Shown here: piece by piece, positions 1 to 8,354 of the stretch | How positions within the stretch are numbered: position 1 is the first letter of the stretch | How the letters are laid out: every line of letters starts with the position of its first letter | Assembly (NCBI RefSeq): GCF_004362145.1 | Contig: NZ_SNXC01000011.1 | Coordinates: forward strand, 298,438-362,437 | Direction: 5' to 3' | Source of the DNA: Marinomonas balearica | Lineage (GTDB): Bacteria > Pseudomonadota > Gammaproteobacteria > Pseudomonadales > Marinomonadaceae | DNA: 64,000 bases | The notes under the pieces: model-generated | Database searches by the model: none | Seen by the model: only the letters and a program-made list of their open reading frames with translations | What the model was told of the DNA's origin: nothing | Translations under genes and position numbers: made by a program

Positions 1-1
1 C

Positions 2-889
2 GATATCGTATTAGCGGGTCTTAATATGGGCCGTGTTAGAGCACTATTGGACGAAAACGGTAAGCCAATCAAGGGCGCAGGTCCTTCTATCCCTGTCGAA
101 ATTCTTGGCTTGGATGGTACACCTGAAGCGGGTGAGGAATTTATTGTTGTTGCTGATGAGCGTAAAGCTCGTGAAGTTGCTAACTTCCGTCAAGGTAAAT
201 ACCGTGAAGTTCGTTTTGCCCGTCAGCACTCTGCTAAACTTGAGAATTTGTTTAGTGAGATGGGCAAAGATGAAGTTCGTACGCTAAATGTTGTTTTGAA
301 AGCGGATGTTCGTGGTTCATTGGAAGCTTTGATTAAGTCTTTGACAGACCTAAGCAATGAAGAAGTGAAAGTAAATGTTGTTTCCAGTGGTGTAGGTGGT
401 ATTACTGAAACAGATGCAACATTAGCGCTTGCTTCTGAAGCGGTAATTTTCGGTTTTAATGTCCGTGCAGACAGCTCTGCGAAGCAATTTATTGAGCGTG
501 AAAGCGTAGACCTTCGTTACTACAGTGTCATTTATAACATCATTGATGATGTTAAACAGGCTCTTTCTGGTATGTTGACACCAGATCTTCGAGAGGACAT
601 TGTTGGTACAGCTGAAGTTCGAGACGTTTTCCGTTCACCTAAGTTTGGCTTGGTTGCTGGCTGTATGGTAATCGAAGGTACAGTTTACCGTAACGACAAA
701 ATTCGTGTATTGCGCGATAACGTTGTTATTTACGAAGGTGAGCTTGAGTCTTTACGCCGCTTTAAAGATGCTGTTAACGATGTTCGTCAGGGCATGGAAT
801 GTGGTATCGGTGTTAAGAACTATAATGATGTGAAAGTGGGCGATAAGATCGAAGTCTTTAAGACTATCGAAGTCGCTCGCTCTCTATAA
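2..889 (+). CDS. infB: Translation initiation factor IF-2, C-terminal part (cut by window edge)
   Basis: IF-2 is the GTPase that brings initiator fMet-tRNA to the 30S subunit and promotes subunit joining in the cytoplasm. The reading frame is open from the first full codon, so the 295 residues seen are the C-terminal third; the G domain lies outside the window. The visible part covers the end of domain II ([11 protein letters not shown]), domain III ([29 protein letters not shown]) and the fMet-tRNA-binding domain IV ([32 protein letters not shown]), all close to the E. coli sequence as I know it. rbfA follows after 11 bp, as in the usual nusA-infB-rbfA-truB operon. The Met at position 26 is internal and is not a start. 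Confidence 0.97.
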   Translation, partial: DIVLAGLNMGRVRALLDENGKPIKGAGPSIPVEILGLDGTPEAGEEFIVVADERKAREVANFRQGKYREVRFARQHSAKLENLFSEMGKDEVRTLNVVLKADVRGSLEALIKSLTDLSNEEVKVNVVSSGVGGITETDATLALASEAVIFGFNVRADSSAKQFIERESVDLRYYSVIYNIIDDVKQALSGMLTPDLREDIVGTAEVRDVFRSPKFGLVAGCMVIEGTVYRNDKIRVLRDNVVIYEGELESLRRFKDAVNDVRQGMECGIGVKNYNDVKVGDKIEVFKTIEVARSL

Positions 890-900
890 AGGGAAAATAA

Positions 901-1287
901 ATGGCAGGCGAATTTAGTCGTACTAGTCGTATTGGTGATCAGCTCCAGAAGGAGCTGGCATCCCTTATTCAGTTTGAAGTCAAAGATCCGCGTTTGGGTT
1001 TTGTTACGATTAATGAAGTTCGTGTAGCGAAAGATCTAGGTTATGCAGATGTTTACTATACGGTTTTAGGAATCGATGAAGACCCCAAAAAATTGGCGGA
1101 TAATCAAGTTGCGTTAGACAGTGCAAAGAGCTTTTTACGGCATCGTCTAGCAAAAGAAGTAAAGTTGAGGGTTATGCCTCATTTGCGTTTTCATTATGAT
1201 CAAAGTGTTGTTAATGGTGCTCGAATGTCAGCTCTTATAGATGATGCTATTAGCAAAGATCAGAAAATGGATTCCTCGGAAGATTAA
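901..1287 (+). CDS. rbfA: 30S ribosome-binding factor A
   Basis: RbfA is a small KH-fold protein that binds immature 30S subunits and assists late 16S rRNA 5'-end maturation, notably in the cold. The 128-residue length fits the family (about 130). Family features are the N-terminal segment with IGDQLQKELASLIQFEVKDPR and the central VTINEVRVAKDLGYADVYYTV strand. The ATG has a purine-rich AAAGGGAAAA ribosome site just upstream. It lies 11 bp after infB and 9 bp before truB, so the three are almost certainly cotranscribed. The acidic C-terminal tail (KDQKMDSSED) is variable in the family. Confidence 0.96.
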   Translation: MAGEFSRTSRIGDQLQKELASLIQFEVKDPRLGFVTINEVRVAKDLGYADVYYTVLGIDEDPKKLADNQVALDSAKSFLRHRLAKEVKLRVMPHLRFHYDQSVVNGARMSALIDDAISKDQKMDSSED

Positions 1288-1296
1288 GTTCAAGCT

Positions 1297-2226
1297 ATGG
1301 GTAAGACTCAATGGCGTCAAGTTGATGGCGTCGTTTTATTAAATAAGCCTTTAGGCTTGAGCTCGAATCAGGCATTGCAAAAAGTGCGTCGATTATATCG
1401 AGCTGCAAAAGCTGGGCATACTGGCGCGCTTGACCCTCTTGCAACCGGTATGTTGCCTTTGTGTTTAGGAGAGGCGACAAAGTTTTCACAGTTTCTACTG
1501 GATGCAGATAAACGATACGTTACCTGTATTGAATTAGGGGTGAGAACAACGACTGGTGATAAGGAAGGAGAGGTTCTAAGTAATGAGCCTGTCCCTGTGC
1601 TTTCTGACGGTGAACTTGATGTTCTTCTTGACCGTTTTAGAGGTGATATTACCCAAGTGCCTCCGATGTATTCCGCATTGAAGTACGAAGGTAAGCCTCT
1701 TTATGAATATGCTCGTCAAGGGATTACAATCGAGAGAAAGTCTCGCCTCGTTACAATTCGCAGTTTAACGGTTCTTGAGCGAACGAATGATACCTTGACG
1801 CTAGATATTACGTGCTCGAAAGGTACTTATATCAGAACCATAGGCGAAGACATCGGAGAAGCATTAGGTTGTGGTGCACATTTAAAGACGTTGCACCGTG
1901 TCTCTACGGCTGGGTATAACCCTAAAGATATGTTGACGCTTGAGGAATTTGAGGCGTTACTTGACTCTGGTGAGGCGACTCTAGATAAGCGTTTAATGCC
2001 TTCAGATACAGCGGTGTCTCACTTTGAAAAAGTGCGCTTGTCAGACTTTGAATCCAAAGAAATGTCCTATGGGCGTCCATTGTCTGATTCAAGAAATTAT
2101 GTCCCTGAAACTCTCGTCAGATTATTTAGGTCGTCTGACGATTTGTTTTTAGGTTTAGGCGTCATAAAAGATCGAAAAATTAAAGCGTATCGCTTGATAA
2201 ATACGAGTGAGTTAGCTCAAAAATAG
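1297..2226 (+). CDS. truB: tRNA pseudouridine(55) synthase
   Basis: TruB converts U55 in the T-loop of nearly all tRNAs to pseudouridine and also acts as a tRNA chaperone. The catalytic aspartate is D46 in the signature GHTGALDPLATG, followed by GMLPLCLGEATKFSQ. Further family motifs are QVPPMYSALKYEGKPLYEYAR and the CSKGTYIRTIGEDIG strand. The C-terminal 60 residues look like the PUA-like TruB_C domain. At 309 residues it matches the family. It is the third gene of the infB operon, and an 85-bp gap separates it from rpsO. Confidence 0.97.
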   Translation: MGKTQWRQVDGVVLLNKPLGLSSNQALQKVRRLYRAAKAGHTGALDPLATGMLPLCLGEATKFSQFLLDADKRYVTCIELGVRTTTGDKEGEVLSNEPVPVLSDGELDVLLDRFRGDITQVPPMYSALKYEGKPLYEYARQGITIERKSRLVTIRSLTVLERTNDTLTLDITCSKGTYIRTIGEDIGEALGCGAHLKTLHRVSTAGYNPKDMLTLEEFEALLDSGEATLDKRLMPSDTAVSHFEKVRLSDFESKEMSYGRPLSDSRNYVPETLVRLFRSSDDLFLGLGVIKDRKIKAYRLINTSELAQK

Positions 2227-2244
2227 TGTTATCATGCGGGCGTT

Positions 2245-2274
2245 AGGGTAACTGAAAATATGCTCGGCTACCCT
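2245..2274 (+). promoter_or_regulatory. Possible stem in the truB-rpsO gap (S15 leader or weak terminator)
   Basis: AGGGTA at 2245-2250 can pair with TACCCT at 2269-2274 around an 18-nt loop, followed by TTTATTT. This may be a weak terminator after truB or part of a folded rpsO leader. In E. coli S15 represses its own mRNA through such a leader structure, but I cannot show a pseudoknot here. Confidence 0.3.
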
Positions 2275-2311
2275 TTATTTCATTAACGCATATTAATCGG
2301 AGAAAAAGATT

Positions 2312-2581
2312 ATGGCATTGTCTGTAGAAGCTAAGGCAGCATTGGTTAAAGAATTTCAAGTAGCTGAAGGTGACACTGGTTCCCCAGAAGTTCAAGTTGC
2401 TTTGTTGACTAAAAACATCGAAGGTCTACAAGGTCACTTTAAAGCTCATATTCATGACCACCATTCTCGTCGCGGCTTGATTCGCATGGTAAACCAACGT
2501 CGTAAATTGTTGGATTACCTAAAGCGTAAAGACGCAGCACGTTACACTAGCTTGATCAAAAAGCTGGGTCTACGTCGCTAA
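2312..2581 (+). CDS. rpsO: 30S ribosomal protein S15
   Basis: S15 is a primary 16S rRNA-binding protein of the small-subunit platform and also contacts 23S rRNA in an intersubunit bridge. The 89 residues are exactly the E. coli length. The family signature is complete: [17 protein letters not shown], the [27 protein letters not shown] block, and a C-terminal KKLGLRR. The start codon follows a good CGGAGAAAAAG ribosome site. A strong terminator lies directly after the stop, and pnp follows in the classical rpsO-pnp arrangement. Confidence 0.98.
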   Translation: MALSVEAKAALVKEFQVAEGDTGSPEVQVALLTKNIEGLQGHFKAHIHDHHSRRGLIRMVNQRRKLLDYLKRKDAARYTSLIKKLGLRR

Positions 2582-2590
2582 GACCGAAGA

Positions 2591-2617
2591 GGGCCATAGT
2601 TACTATGGCCCTTTTTT
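2591..2617 (+). terminator. Rho-independent terminator after rpsO
   Basis: A perfect 9-bp stem, GGGCCATAG / CTATGGCCC, with a 3-nt loop is followed by six T residues. It starts 10 nt after the rpsO stop, as in E. coli, where read-through feeds pnp. Confidence 0.92.
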
Positions 2618-2625
2618 ATTTTGGA

Positions 2626-2741
2626 TTCCCAAGGGGCAGCCTGTACTTCAAATGTATTTTTTCTTCTGATTTTAATTACATAGATCACGGCAGTGTTAAG
2701 AATGCATTTGAGTACTGGCTAGACAAGATTGTCTTTGGGAA
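2626..2741 (+). promoter_or_regulatory. pnp mRNA leader: long hairpin, probable RNase III target
   Basis: The 5' arm 2626-2658 and the 3' arm 2701-2741 are nearly complementary. TTCCCAAGG pairs with CTTTGGGAA (one G-U), and AGCCTGTACTTCAAATGTATT pairs with AATGCATTTGAGTACTGGCT with a few mismatches or bulges. About 42 nt of AT-rich sequence form the loop. In E. coli the pnp leader forms such a long duplex; RNase III cuts it and PNPase then degrades the duplex to repress its own synthesis. The arms are read directly; the autoregulation is inferred from that precedent. Confidence 0.72.
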
Positions 2742-2776
2742 CAAGCAGTAAATTAAATTTAACGTAAGGACTTTTT

Positions 2777-4882
2777 GTGAGCATTACGACTAAAACTTTT
2801 GAATTTGGTAACCAAACGGTTACTCTAGAAACTGGCCGCATTGCACGTCAGGCAACAGGTGCAGTACTTTGTACACTAGGTGACGCACAGGTATTAGCAA
2901 CGGTAGTTGGTGCAAAATCAGCAAACCCTAGCCAAGATTTTTTCCCTCTTTCTGTACATTACCAAGAGCGTACGTATGCTGTTGGTAAAATTCCAGGTGG
3001 ATTCCTAAAGCGTGAAGGTCGTCCTTCAGAGAAAGAGACATTAACATCTCGTTTGATTGACCGTCCTATTCGTCCTCTTTTCCCTAAGGGATTCATGAAC
3101 GAAGTACAAGTTGTGTGTACTGTCATGTCTACGAATACAGACCTTGATGCAGACATTCCAGCTATGCTTGCAACCTCTGCGGCTCTTGCGATTTCTGGTA
3201 TACCTTTCAACGGCCCTATCGGTGCCGCTCGTGTAGGTTTCAACGACGAAGAAGGTTACCTATTAAACCCTTCTAACAGTGACCTTGACGGTTCTTTGTT
3301 GGACATGGTTGTTGCGGGTACGAAAGACGCTGTATTAATGGTGGAGTCTGAAGCTCAAGAGCTTACCGAAGACGAGATGTTGGGTGCAGTATTGTACGCA
3401 CACAAAGAAATGCAGACCGCTATTTCAGCTATCAATGAGTTTGTTGCTGAATCTGGTAAACCTCGTTGGGAGTGGTCACCTGAAGCTGCTAAAGAAGGTT
3501 TGGTTGATGCTGTTCAGCTTGGTTTTGCAGCTCAAATCGAAGAAGCTTACGGTATCAGCGAAAAAATGGCTCGCTATACTAAACTGGGTGAAATTCGTGA
3601 AGCCGCTATTTCCGCGCTTGCTTCAGAAGAAGGTGAATATGACGAGTCCGACGTAACAAGTGCGTTTGGTAAGTTAGAGAAAAACATTGTTCGCCGTCGT
3701 GTAATCGATGGTCAGCCTCGTATTGATGGTCGTGACAATCAAACAGTTCGCCCTATTAATGTAGAAGTTGGTCTTCTTAAAAAGACTCACGGTTCTTCTC
3801 TATTCACTCGTGGCGAAACTCAAGCGATTGCAACTTGTACTCTAGGTACAAGCCGCGACGCTCAAATTTCCGATGGCCTAGCGGGCGAAAATAAAGACAG
3901 CTTCATGTTGCATTACAACTTCCCTCCTTACTCTGTAGGTGAGTGTGGTCGTATGGGTGGTGTTGGGCGTCGTGAGATAGGTCACGGACGTTTGGCTCGC
4001 CGTGGTGTTCAGGCTGTACTTCCTAGTGAAGATGAATTCCCATACACGATTCGTATTGTTTCAGAAATCACTGAATCCAATGGTTCAAGCTCTATGGCTT
4101 CTGTGTGTGGCGCTAGCTTATCTATGATGGATGCAGGTGTGCCTCTTAAAGCTCCCGTTGCAGGTATTGCAATGGGTCTTATTAAAGAAGACGATGGCTT
4201 TGCTGTACTGACTGACATTTTGGGCGATGAAGATCATCTTGGTGACATGGACTTTAAAGTAGCGGGTACGGAAGAAGGTATCACTGCTTTGCAAATGGAC
4301 ATAAAGATCGAAGGTATTAACGAAGAAATTATGGACATCGCATTGACCCAAGCAATGGATGCTCGAAAACATATCCTTCGTGAAATGTCGACAGTGATCG
4401 GTTACGCTCGTCCAGAAGTTTCTCCGAATGCACCTTCTATGGCAATGATTAAGATCGATCCTGAGAAGATCCGTGATGTTATCGGTAAAGGTGGCGCAAC
4501 AATTCGTTCTATCACAGAAGAAACAGGCGCATCTATCGACCTTGACGATGATGGTACAGTACGTATTTACGCAGCGGATAAAGCCTCTTCTGATGCCGCA
4601 CTTCTGAAAATTCACGAAATTACTGCGGAAGCGGAAATCGATAAACTTTACCAAGGTAAAGTGGTTCGTCTTGCTGAATTTGGCGCGTTTGTAAACATTC
4701 TTCCTGGCAAAGACGGCCTTGTGCATATTTCGCAGATTGCAGAAGAGCGTATCCGTGCTGTATCTGATGTTCTTTCAGAAGGCCAAGATGTGATTGTTAA
4801 AGTATTAGATGTTGATGCTCGCGGTCGAATCAAGTTGTCTATGAAAGAAGTTACGGAAGAAGATAAAGCTACTTTTGCTTAA
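2777..4882 (+). CDS. pnp: Polyribonucleotide nucleotidyltransferase (PNPase)
   Basis: PNPase is a trimeric 3'-to-5' phosphorolytic exoribonuclease and a degradosome partner in mRNA decay. The 701 residues hold two RNase PH-like domains, the active-site acidic cluster [15 protein letters not shown] at about residues 480-495, a KH domain with GKGGATI at about residue 570, and a C-terminal S1 domain ([20 protein letters not shown]). Translation starts at GTG with an upstream AAGGA. It lies downstream of rpsO and a long leader hairpin, which suggests autoregulation through RNase III processing. Confidence 0.98.
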   Translation: MSITTKTFEFGNQTVTLETGRIARQATGAVLCTLGDAQVLATVVGAKSANPSQDFFPLSVHYQERTYAVGKIPGGFLKREGRPSEKETLTSRLIDRPIRPLFPKGFMNEVQVVCTVMSTNTDLDADIPAMLATSAALAISGIPFNGPIGAARVGFNDEEGYLLNPSNSDLDGSLLDMVVAGTKDAVLMVESEAQELTEDEMLGAVLYAHKEMQTAISAINEFVAESGKPRWEWSPEAAKEGLVDAVQLGFAAQIEEAYGISEKMARYTKLGEIREAAISALASEEGEYDESDVTSAFGKLEKNIVRRRVIDGQPRIDGRDNQTVRPINVEVGLLKKTHGSSLFTRGETQAIATCTLGTSRDAQISDGLAGENKDSFMLHYNFPPYSVGECGRMGGVGRREIGHGRLARRGVQAVLPSEDEFPYTIRIVSEITESNGSSSMASVCGASLSMMDAGVPLKAPVAGIAMGLIKEDDGFAVLTDILGDEDHLGDMDFKVAGTEEGITALQMDIKIEGINEEIMDIALTQAMDARKHILREMSTVIGYARPEVSPNAPSMAMIKIDPEKIRDVIGKGGATIRSITEETGASIDLDDDGTVRIYAADKASSDAALLKIHEITAEAEIDKLYQGKVVRLAEFGAFVNILPGKDGLVHISQIAEERIRAVSDVLSEGQDVIVKVLDVDARGRIKLSMKEVTEEDKATFA

Positions 4883-4954
4883 TACTTCGTTTTGTAGGCT
4901 GCTCAAAGTTCATTGAGTAGATACAAGAAGATATACATTTTTTATCCTTCAAAA

Positions 4955-4986
4955 AAGCCGATAGATTTTTCTATCGGCTTTTTTTA
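4955..4986 (+). terminator. Rho-independent terminator after pnp
   Basis: The 10-bp stem AAGCCGATAG / CTATCGGCTT with a short T-rich loop is followed by a T tract. It closes the rpsO-pnp unit. Confidence 0.92.
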
Positions 4987-5263
4987 TGCATTAAACAAAT
5001 AAAATGGACGGTTTTATTCAATTTGTTTATAGTTGATATATCTGTTAAGGAAATCAAAAGAGGGTTTTGTTTATTAAATAATCAAAAAAGTTCAATAAAT
5101 ATGATTTAACGCCGTTACTGACTATAATTAAGTAAATTTCTTGTCATATTTTTGCGATATTTTGTGCTAAAGCTTAAATAATGTGCAAACTGTATCCTTT
5201 GCGTATTTATACTTGGACGATCGAATGCGCTTGGTCACTTTAATGAAAAGTACGAGGTCTACA
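4987..5263. other. AT-rich intergenic region before the outer-membrane gene trio
   Basis: This stretch of about 280 bp holds no gene that I can support. It is very AT-rich, with several A/T tracts. A TATAAT hexamer at 5124-5129 and a TTGTCA at 5141-5146 are possible promoter elements for the downstream barrel gene, but neither has a convincing partner at proper spacing. Such an AT-rich upstream region often marks horizontally mobile or H-NS-type silenced genes, but that is only a suggestion here. Confidence 0.4.
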
Positions 5264-6553
5264 ATGAAAAAAGGGCTCCTCCTAGCGACGTCATTGGCAA
5301 GCAGTATCAGTTTTGCCGCATCTCCGATATATCAACCGACAGGTTCCAGTTTTACACTTGGTACTTCTGTTAATAAACGTGCATTATCCACTGCTCTATA
5401 CAATCCTGCCGCACCATTTTTGATGGTAAACAACAAAGACGGAGGCCGATTCCGTATGAGCTTGTTTGGCCCAATGGCGTTTGGTTACGAGCTAGGGCAA
5501 GTAGATTCTCTTGAAGATAGTATTGATGAATTGGACGCAAAACTTGACTCAGATATTGATACCGTTGAAGAAGCGGAAGACGTATTAGATGACGTTAATA
5601 AGTTAATTGCCGATTTGGGTACCGATGCGACAGGTAAAGGTATGTTTTCTACCCAAGTTCCTCTCTTCCCAATGATATACCGAAGTCGAGAGTATGGTGC
5701 ATTCATGTTTGATGCGTCTTTGTCCGGTTTGGTGAAAGGCAGCTTTCTTGACGATGAAGCGACGCTTCAAGGAACGACAATACAGACTCAGTCGTCTGTT
5801 TATGTGAAAGACGGAGCAGATCTGAATTTTTCATTTGGTTACAGTAAAGACATTTGGGCAAATCAATACGGAATGCTTGTTGGTGGTGCGAAGCTGCATG
5901 CGCATTACTTGACGTTGGGTAAGGCGTTATTGGTTCTGCAAGAAGATGACGATATTGGTGATGAATTTTCAGACTCGCTTGAAGATAATCAAGAAAGTAC
6001 ATTTGGCGTGGGACTTGATGTCGGTGCAGTGTGGGTTGCCGAAAACTATCAATTTGGTTTAACGGCAACTAACTTAAATGAGCCAGAATTTGATTATGGA
6101 ATTATAGGCCAAAACTGTTCAAATCTAACCGGTACTCAAATAGACAACTGTGTTGTTGCTGCGCAGTTTGCCAGTCGAGGGGAGATTGCCTCAAGTGAAA
6201 CCCATGTCATGGAGAGGCAGGTGACAATAGACGGAGCTTTGGCGCTGTCAGATAAGCAATGGACGTTAGCGACTTCGTATGACTTGTTTGAAGTGAATGA
6301 TTTTGTAGGTGACCAATACCAGTGGGCGGTTGTATCAGCATCATATTATGGTGATAGTAATTGGGCGCCAGGTTTTCGAATTGGCTACCGAAAAAACTTG
6401 GCAGGAAGTGAATTAAGCTACGCAAACTTGGGTATGTCACTGTTCAAGCGTTTCAGCATGGATCTAGCTTATGGCCTCGAAACCATAGAAGTTGATGGTA
6501 CTGAAGCACCACGTAGCCTTAATTTGTCTCTTGGTTTTCAAACAGCATTTTAA
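5264..6553 (+). CDS. Exported outer-membrane beta-barrel protein, TraF_2-like
   Basis: The 429-residue product begins with a clear Sec signal peptide (MKKGLLLATSLASSISFAAS, cleavage near FAA-S). It ends in ...LGFQTAF with a terminal Phe, typical of outer-membrane barrels. The opening after cleavage, ending in NPAAPFLMVN, resembles the 'conjugal transfer protein TraF' (TraF_2, F-plasmid TraF-like) family of marine gammaproteobacteria; this is recall, not a search. An acidic, probably helical insert lies around residues 75-115 (EDSIDELDAKLDSDIDTVEEAEDV). The ATG at 5264 was chosen over upstream GTG/ATG codons because it directly precedes the signal peptide and follows GAGGT by 5 nt. The next gene starts 14 bp later, so the two are cotranscribed. 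The substrate is unknown. Confidence 0.7.
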   Translation: MKKGLLLATSLASSISFAASPIYQPTGSSFTLGTSVNKRALSTALYNPAAPFLMVNNKDGGRFRMSLFGPMAFGYELGQVDSLEDSIDELDAKLDSDIDTVEEAEDVLDDVNKLIADLGTDATGKGMFSTQVPLFPMIYRSREYGAFMFDASLSGLVKGSFLDDEATLQGTTIQTQSSVYVKDGADLNFSFGYSKDIWANQYGMLVGGAKLHAHYLTLGKALLVLQEDDDIGDEFSDSLEDNQESTFGVGLDVGAVWVAENYQFGLTATNLNEPEFDYGIIGQNCSNLTGTQIDNCVVAAQFASRGEIASSETHVMERQVTIDGALALSDKQWTLATSYDLFEVNDFVGDQYQWAVVSASYYGDSNWAPGFRIGYRKNLAGSELSYANLGMSLFKRFSMDLAYGLETIEVDGTEAPRSLNLSLGFQTAF

Positions 6554-6567
6554 TTGGAGTGTTTAAC

Positions 6568-8289
6568 ATGATTCAGTTTAAAAAAAGTCCTGTCGCGCTT
6601 TCGGTTATTATTGCGACAACGATGCTAACCGCATGTGGCGGTGGTGGAAGTGATCAAGACTCTCAAGCTTCTAACTCAACTAGTTTTACTGGTTTGGTTA
6701 TTGACGATGCTATCTCGGGCTCTTACGTCTACCCTGACCTGAATGGTAATGGCGTACAAGACTCATTTGAAAAAGGCGGAGCGACCAATTCAGAGGGAAG
6801 GTTCAGTTTTGGTGTTGGTTTGACGAGTAATCTAACGTTGAAGTCGATTGGCGGAACAGATACCGCGACTCAGGAGTCTTGGGATGGTTCTTTAAGTAAT
6901 ATAATTGATACCAGCTCAACTCAAACGACACTTAACTTAACCCCTCTTACGACAATGGCGGCGTCACTTGCTACGAATTCAGATCTTTCATTGAGTATTG
7001 CACAAGCTCAAGAGCGCGTGTTGGTGGCTGTATTCGGTCAAACTGGTACGCCGACAATAGATTTGAACACATACAATTACATTACTCAGACTGGTAGTGA
7101 TTCAAATGCCGCTACAATGCGACAAGCTGCCGTTAAGCTTGCACAAACTGTTGAGGCAGGAAACCGCGTCTTAAATAATGCAGCAGAGAGTGTTAACGGC
7201 ATTGAGTTAGGTAGTACTGGTGTTGAAGCAAAAACGAACGATGCATCGTCATTTATTTACGACAGTATCGCTGCTCAACTCACATCGTCTTCTAGTGCAA
7301 ATAATTTCTTATCTACTTTGGAAACACAGAACCTGAGCACTATCATTACTACCGCGAAGACAAACTTCCAGCAAGATATCATCAACACACATACGAATGT
7401 AAACACTACTTCGCTACAAGCTGCTCTTGATGCCGCGGAGGCCCGAGCACGGCAGGCTGCTGAATCGACGGCACGTGTTGCTGATGATGTACTGGATCGA
7501 GCAACAGATGAAAATAGTTTTAAAGCGGCCAGTATTGTAACAGCAACGTTAGTAGAGAAGGCTGATCAGGGTGCTGACGTGACTACTCTTAACACTTTTG
7601 AGGTAAACCTTATAAATGATACTGATGTTATTACAGCGGTAAACACTGCCATAACGTCGGGTAATGTAATAGACGTTGGTCTATTGGAGGATGGTCTAGG
7701 TGATGGGTCAAGTGTCGGTTCGGCTATTACCGATTCATCATTGGAAGATATTAGTTCGGATATTTGGTCGAACCAGTTCCTTTCTATGTCAGGGCAGGAC
7801 TCAAGTACCGAGAAAGGTCGCGTGATATTGTTCTTTGATGCGTACTCAGAGAGCGCTGGCAAAGGGAATGCGAAGGTATGCTATGCCTTTAAAGATGGAA
7901 ATGAAGAGCAAACAGGCCTTATAGAAGCGGAATGGACAAAAGTGGGTGACGAAGTCGTTGAAGTGACAAGTACCTACGGTAACTTCCAAATAAAAGCATA
8001 TCGAGTTCAGGTCGTTGCGACGGCAGACACTGGAAAATACCTAGGACTTGGAACGTCAGGTGTACCAGGAAGCAGTGAATACGGTAACTTTCTTTTCACG
8101 TCCTCCGCTTTTGATGAAAACGCGACTTGGTATTCGGATATCGTAGGTGATTCAACAGCCAAAGATACGGCTGCCGGTTGGGGACTAGCTTCTTATACGT
8201 CGTCTCCTAGCAATGGTGATGGATGTAAATCTTTTACTGCTAGTGGTGTAAACGGTGGAAATGCGTTCTTAACAGTGAATGTGTTCTAA
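6568..8289 (+). CDS. Large lipoprotein with calcium-loop-like N-terminal repeat, function unknown
   Basis: The 573-residue product has a lipoprotein signal peptide with lipobox LTAC followed by a GGGG linker. Cys+2 is Gly, so outer-membrane sorting is expected. Residues about 40-80 (GLVIDDAISGSYVY, DLNGNGVQDSFEKGG, then NSEGRFSF) look like an Ig-like or carboxypeptidase-regulatory-type domain with a DxNxNGxxD calcium loop, common in secreted marine proteins. The middle, about residues 120-400, is Ala/Thr/Ser-rich and helical (AALDAAEARARQAAESTARV). The C-terminal 150 residues carry two cysteines (KVCYAF, DGCKSF) that could form a disulfide. The ATG at 6568 follows TTGGAG by 8 nt; a GTG nine bases earlier is less likely. 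It is followed by a terminator, so expression of the next gene may drop. Confidence 0.6.
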   Translation: MIQFKKSPVALSVIIATTMLTACGGGGSDQDSQASNSTSFTGLVIDDAISGSYVYPDLNGNGVQDSFEKGGATNSEGRFSFGVGLTSNLTLKSIGGTDTATQESWDGSLSNIIDTSSTQTTLNLTPLTTMAASLATNSDLSLSIAQAQERVLVAVFGQTGTPTIDLNTYNYITQTGSDSNAATMRQAAVKLAQTVEAGNRVLNNAAESVNGIELGSTGVEAKTNDASSFIYDSIAAQLTSSSSANNFLSTLETQNLSTIITTAKTNFQQDIINTHTNVNTTSLQAALDAAEARARQAAESTARVADDVLDRATDENSFKAASIVTATLVEKADQGADVTTLNTFEVNLINDTDVITAVNTAITSGNVIDVGLLEDGLGDGSSVGSAITDSSLEDISSDIWSNQFLSMSGQDSSTEKGRVILFFDAYSESAGKGNAKVCYAFKDGNEEQTGLIEAEWTKVGDEVVEVTSTYGNFQIKAYRVQVVATADTGKYLGLGTSGVPGSSEYGNFLFTSSAFDENATWYSDIVGDSTAKDTAAGWGLASYTSSPSNGDGCKSFTASGVNGGNAFLTVNVF

Positions 8290-8304
8290 ATATTGACCTG
8301 TTAA

Positions 8305-8331
8305 AAGCCGCTTTAATAAGCGGCTTTTTTT
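8305..8331 (+). terminator. Rho-independent terminator inside the outer-membrane trio
   Basis: AAGCCGCTT / AAGCGGCTT with a TAAT loop is followed by a run of T. It sits 15 nt after the lipoprotein stop and 23 nt before the next ATG, so it either separates transcripts or partly attenuates. Confidence 0.88.
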
Positions 8332-8354
8332 ATATTTATGTAAGGAGAAAGTGT

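Noticed and set aside
4118..4726. 202-codon open frame on the minus strand within pnp
   Set aside because: It is a shadow of the pnp reading frame, with Cys/His/Phe-rich unnatural composition.
5703..6068. 121-codon minus-strand frame within the first barrel gene
   Set aside because: A shadow frame; no start signal and no protein-like composition.
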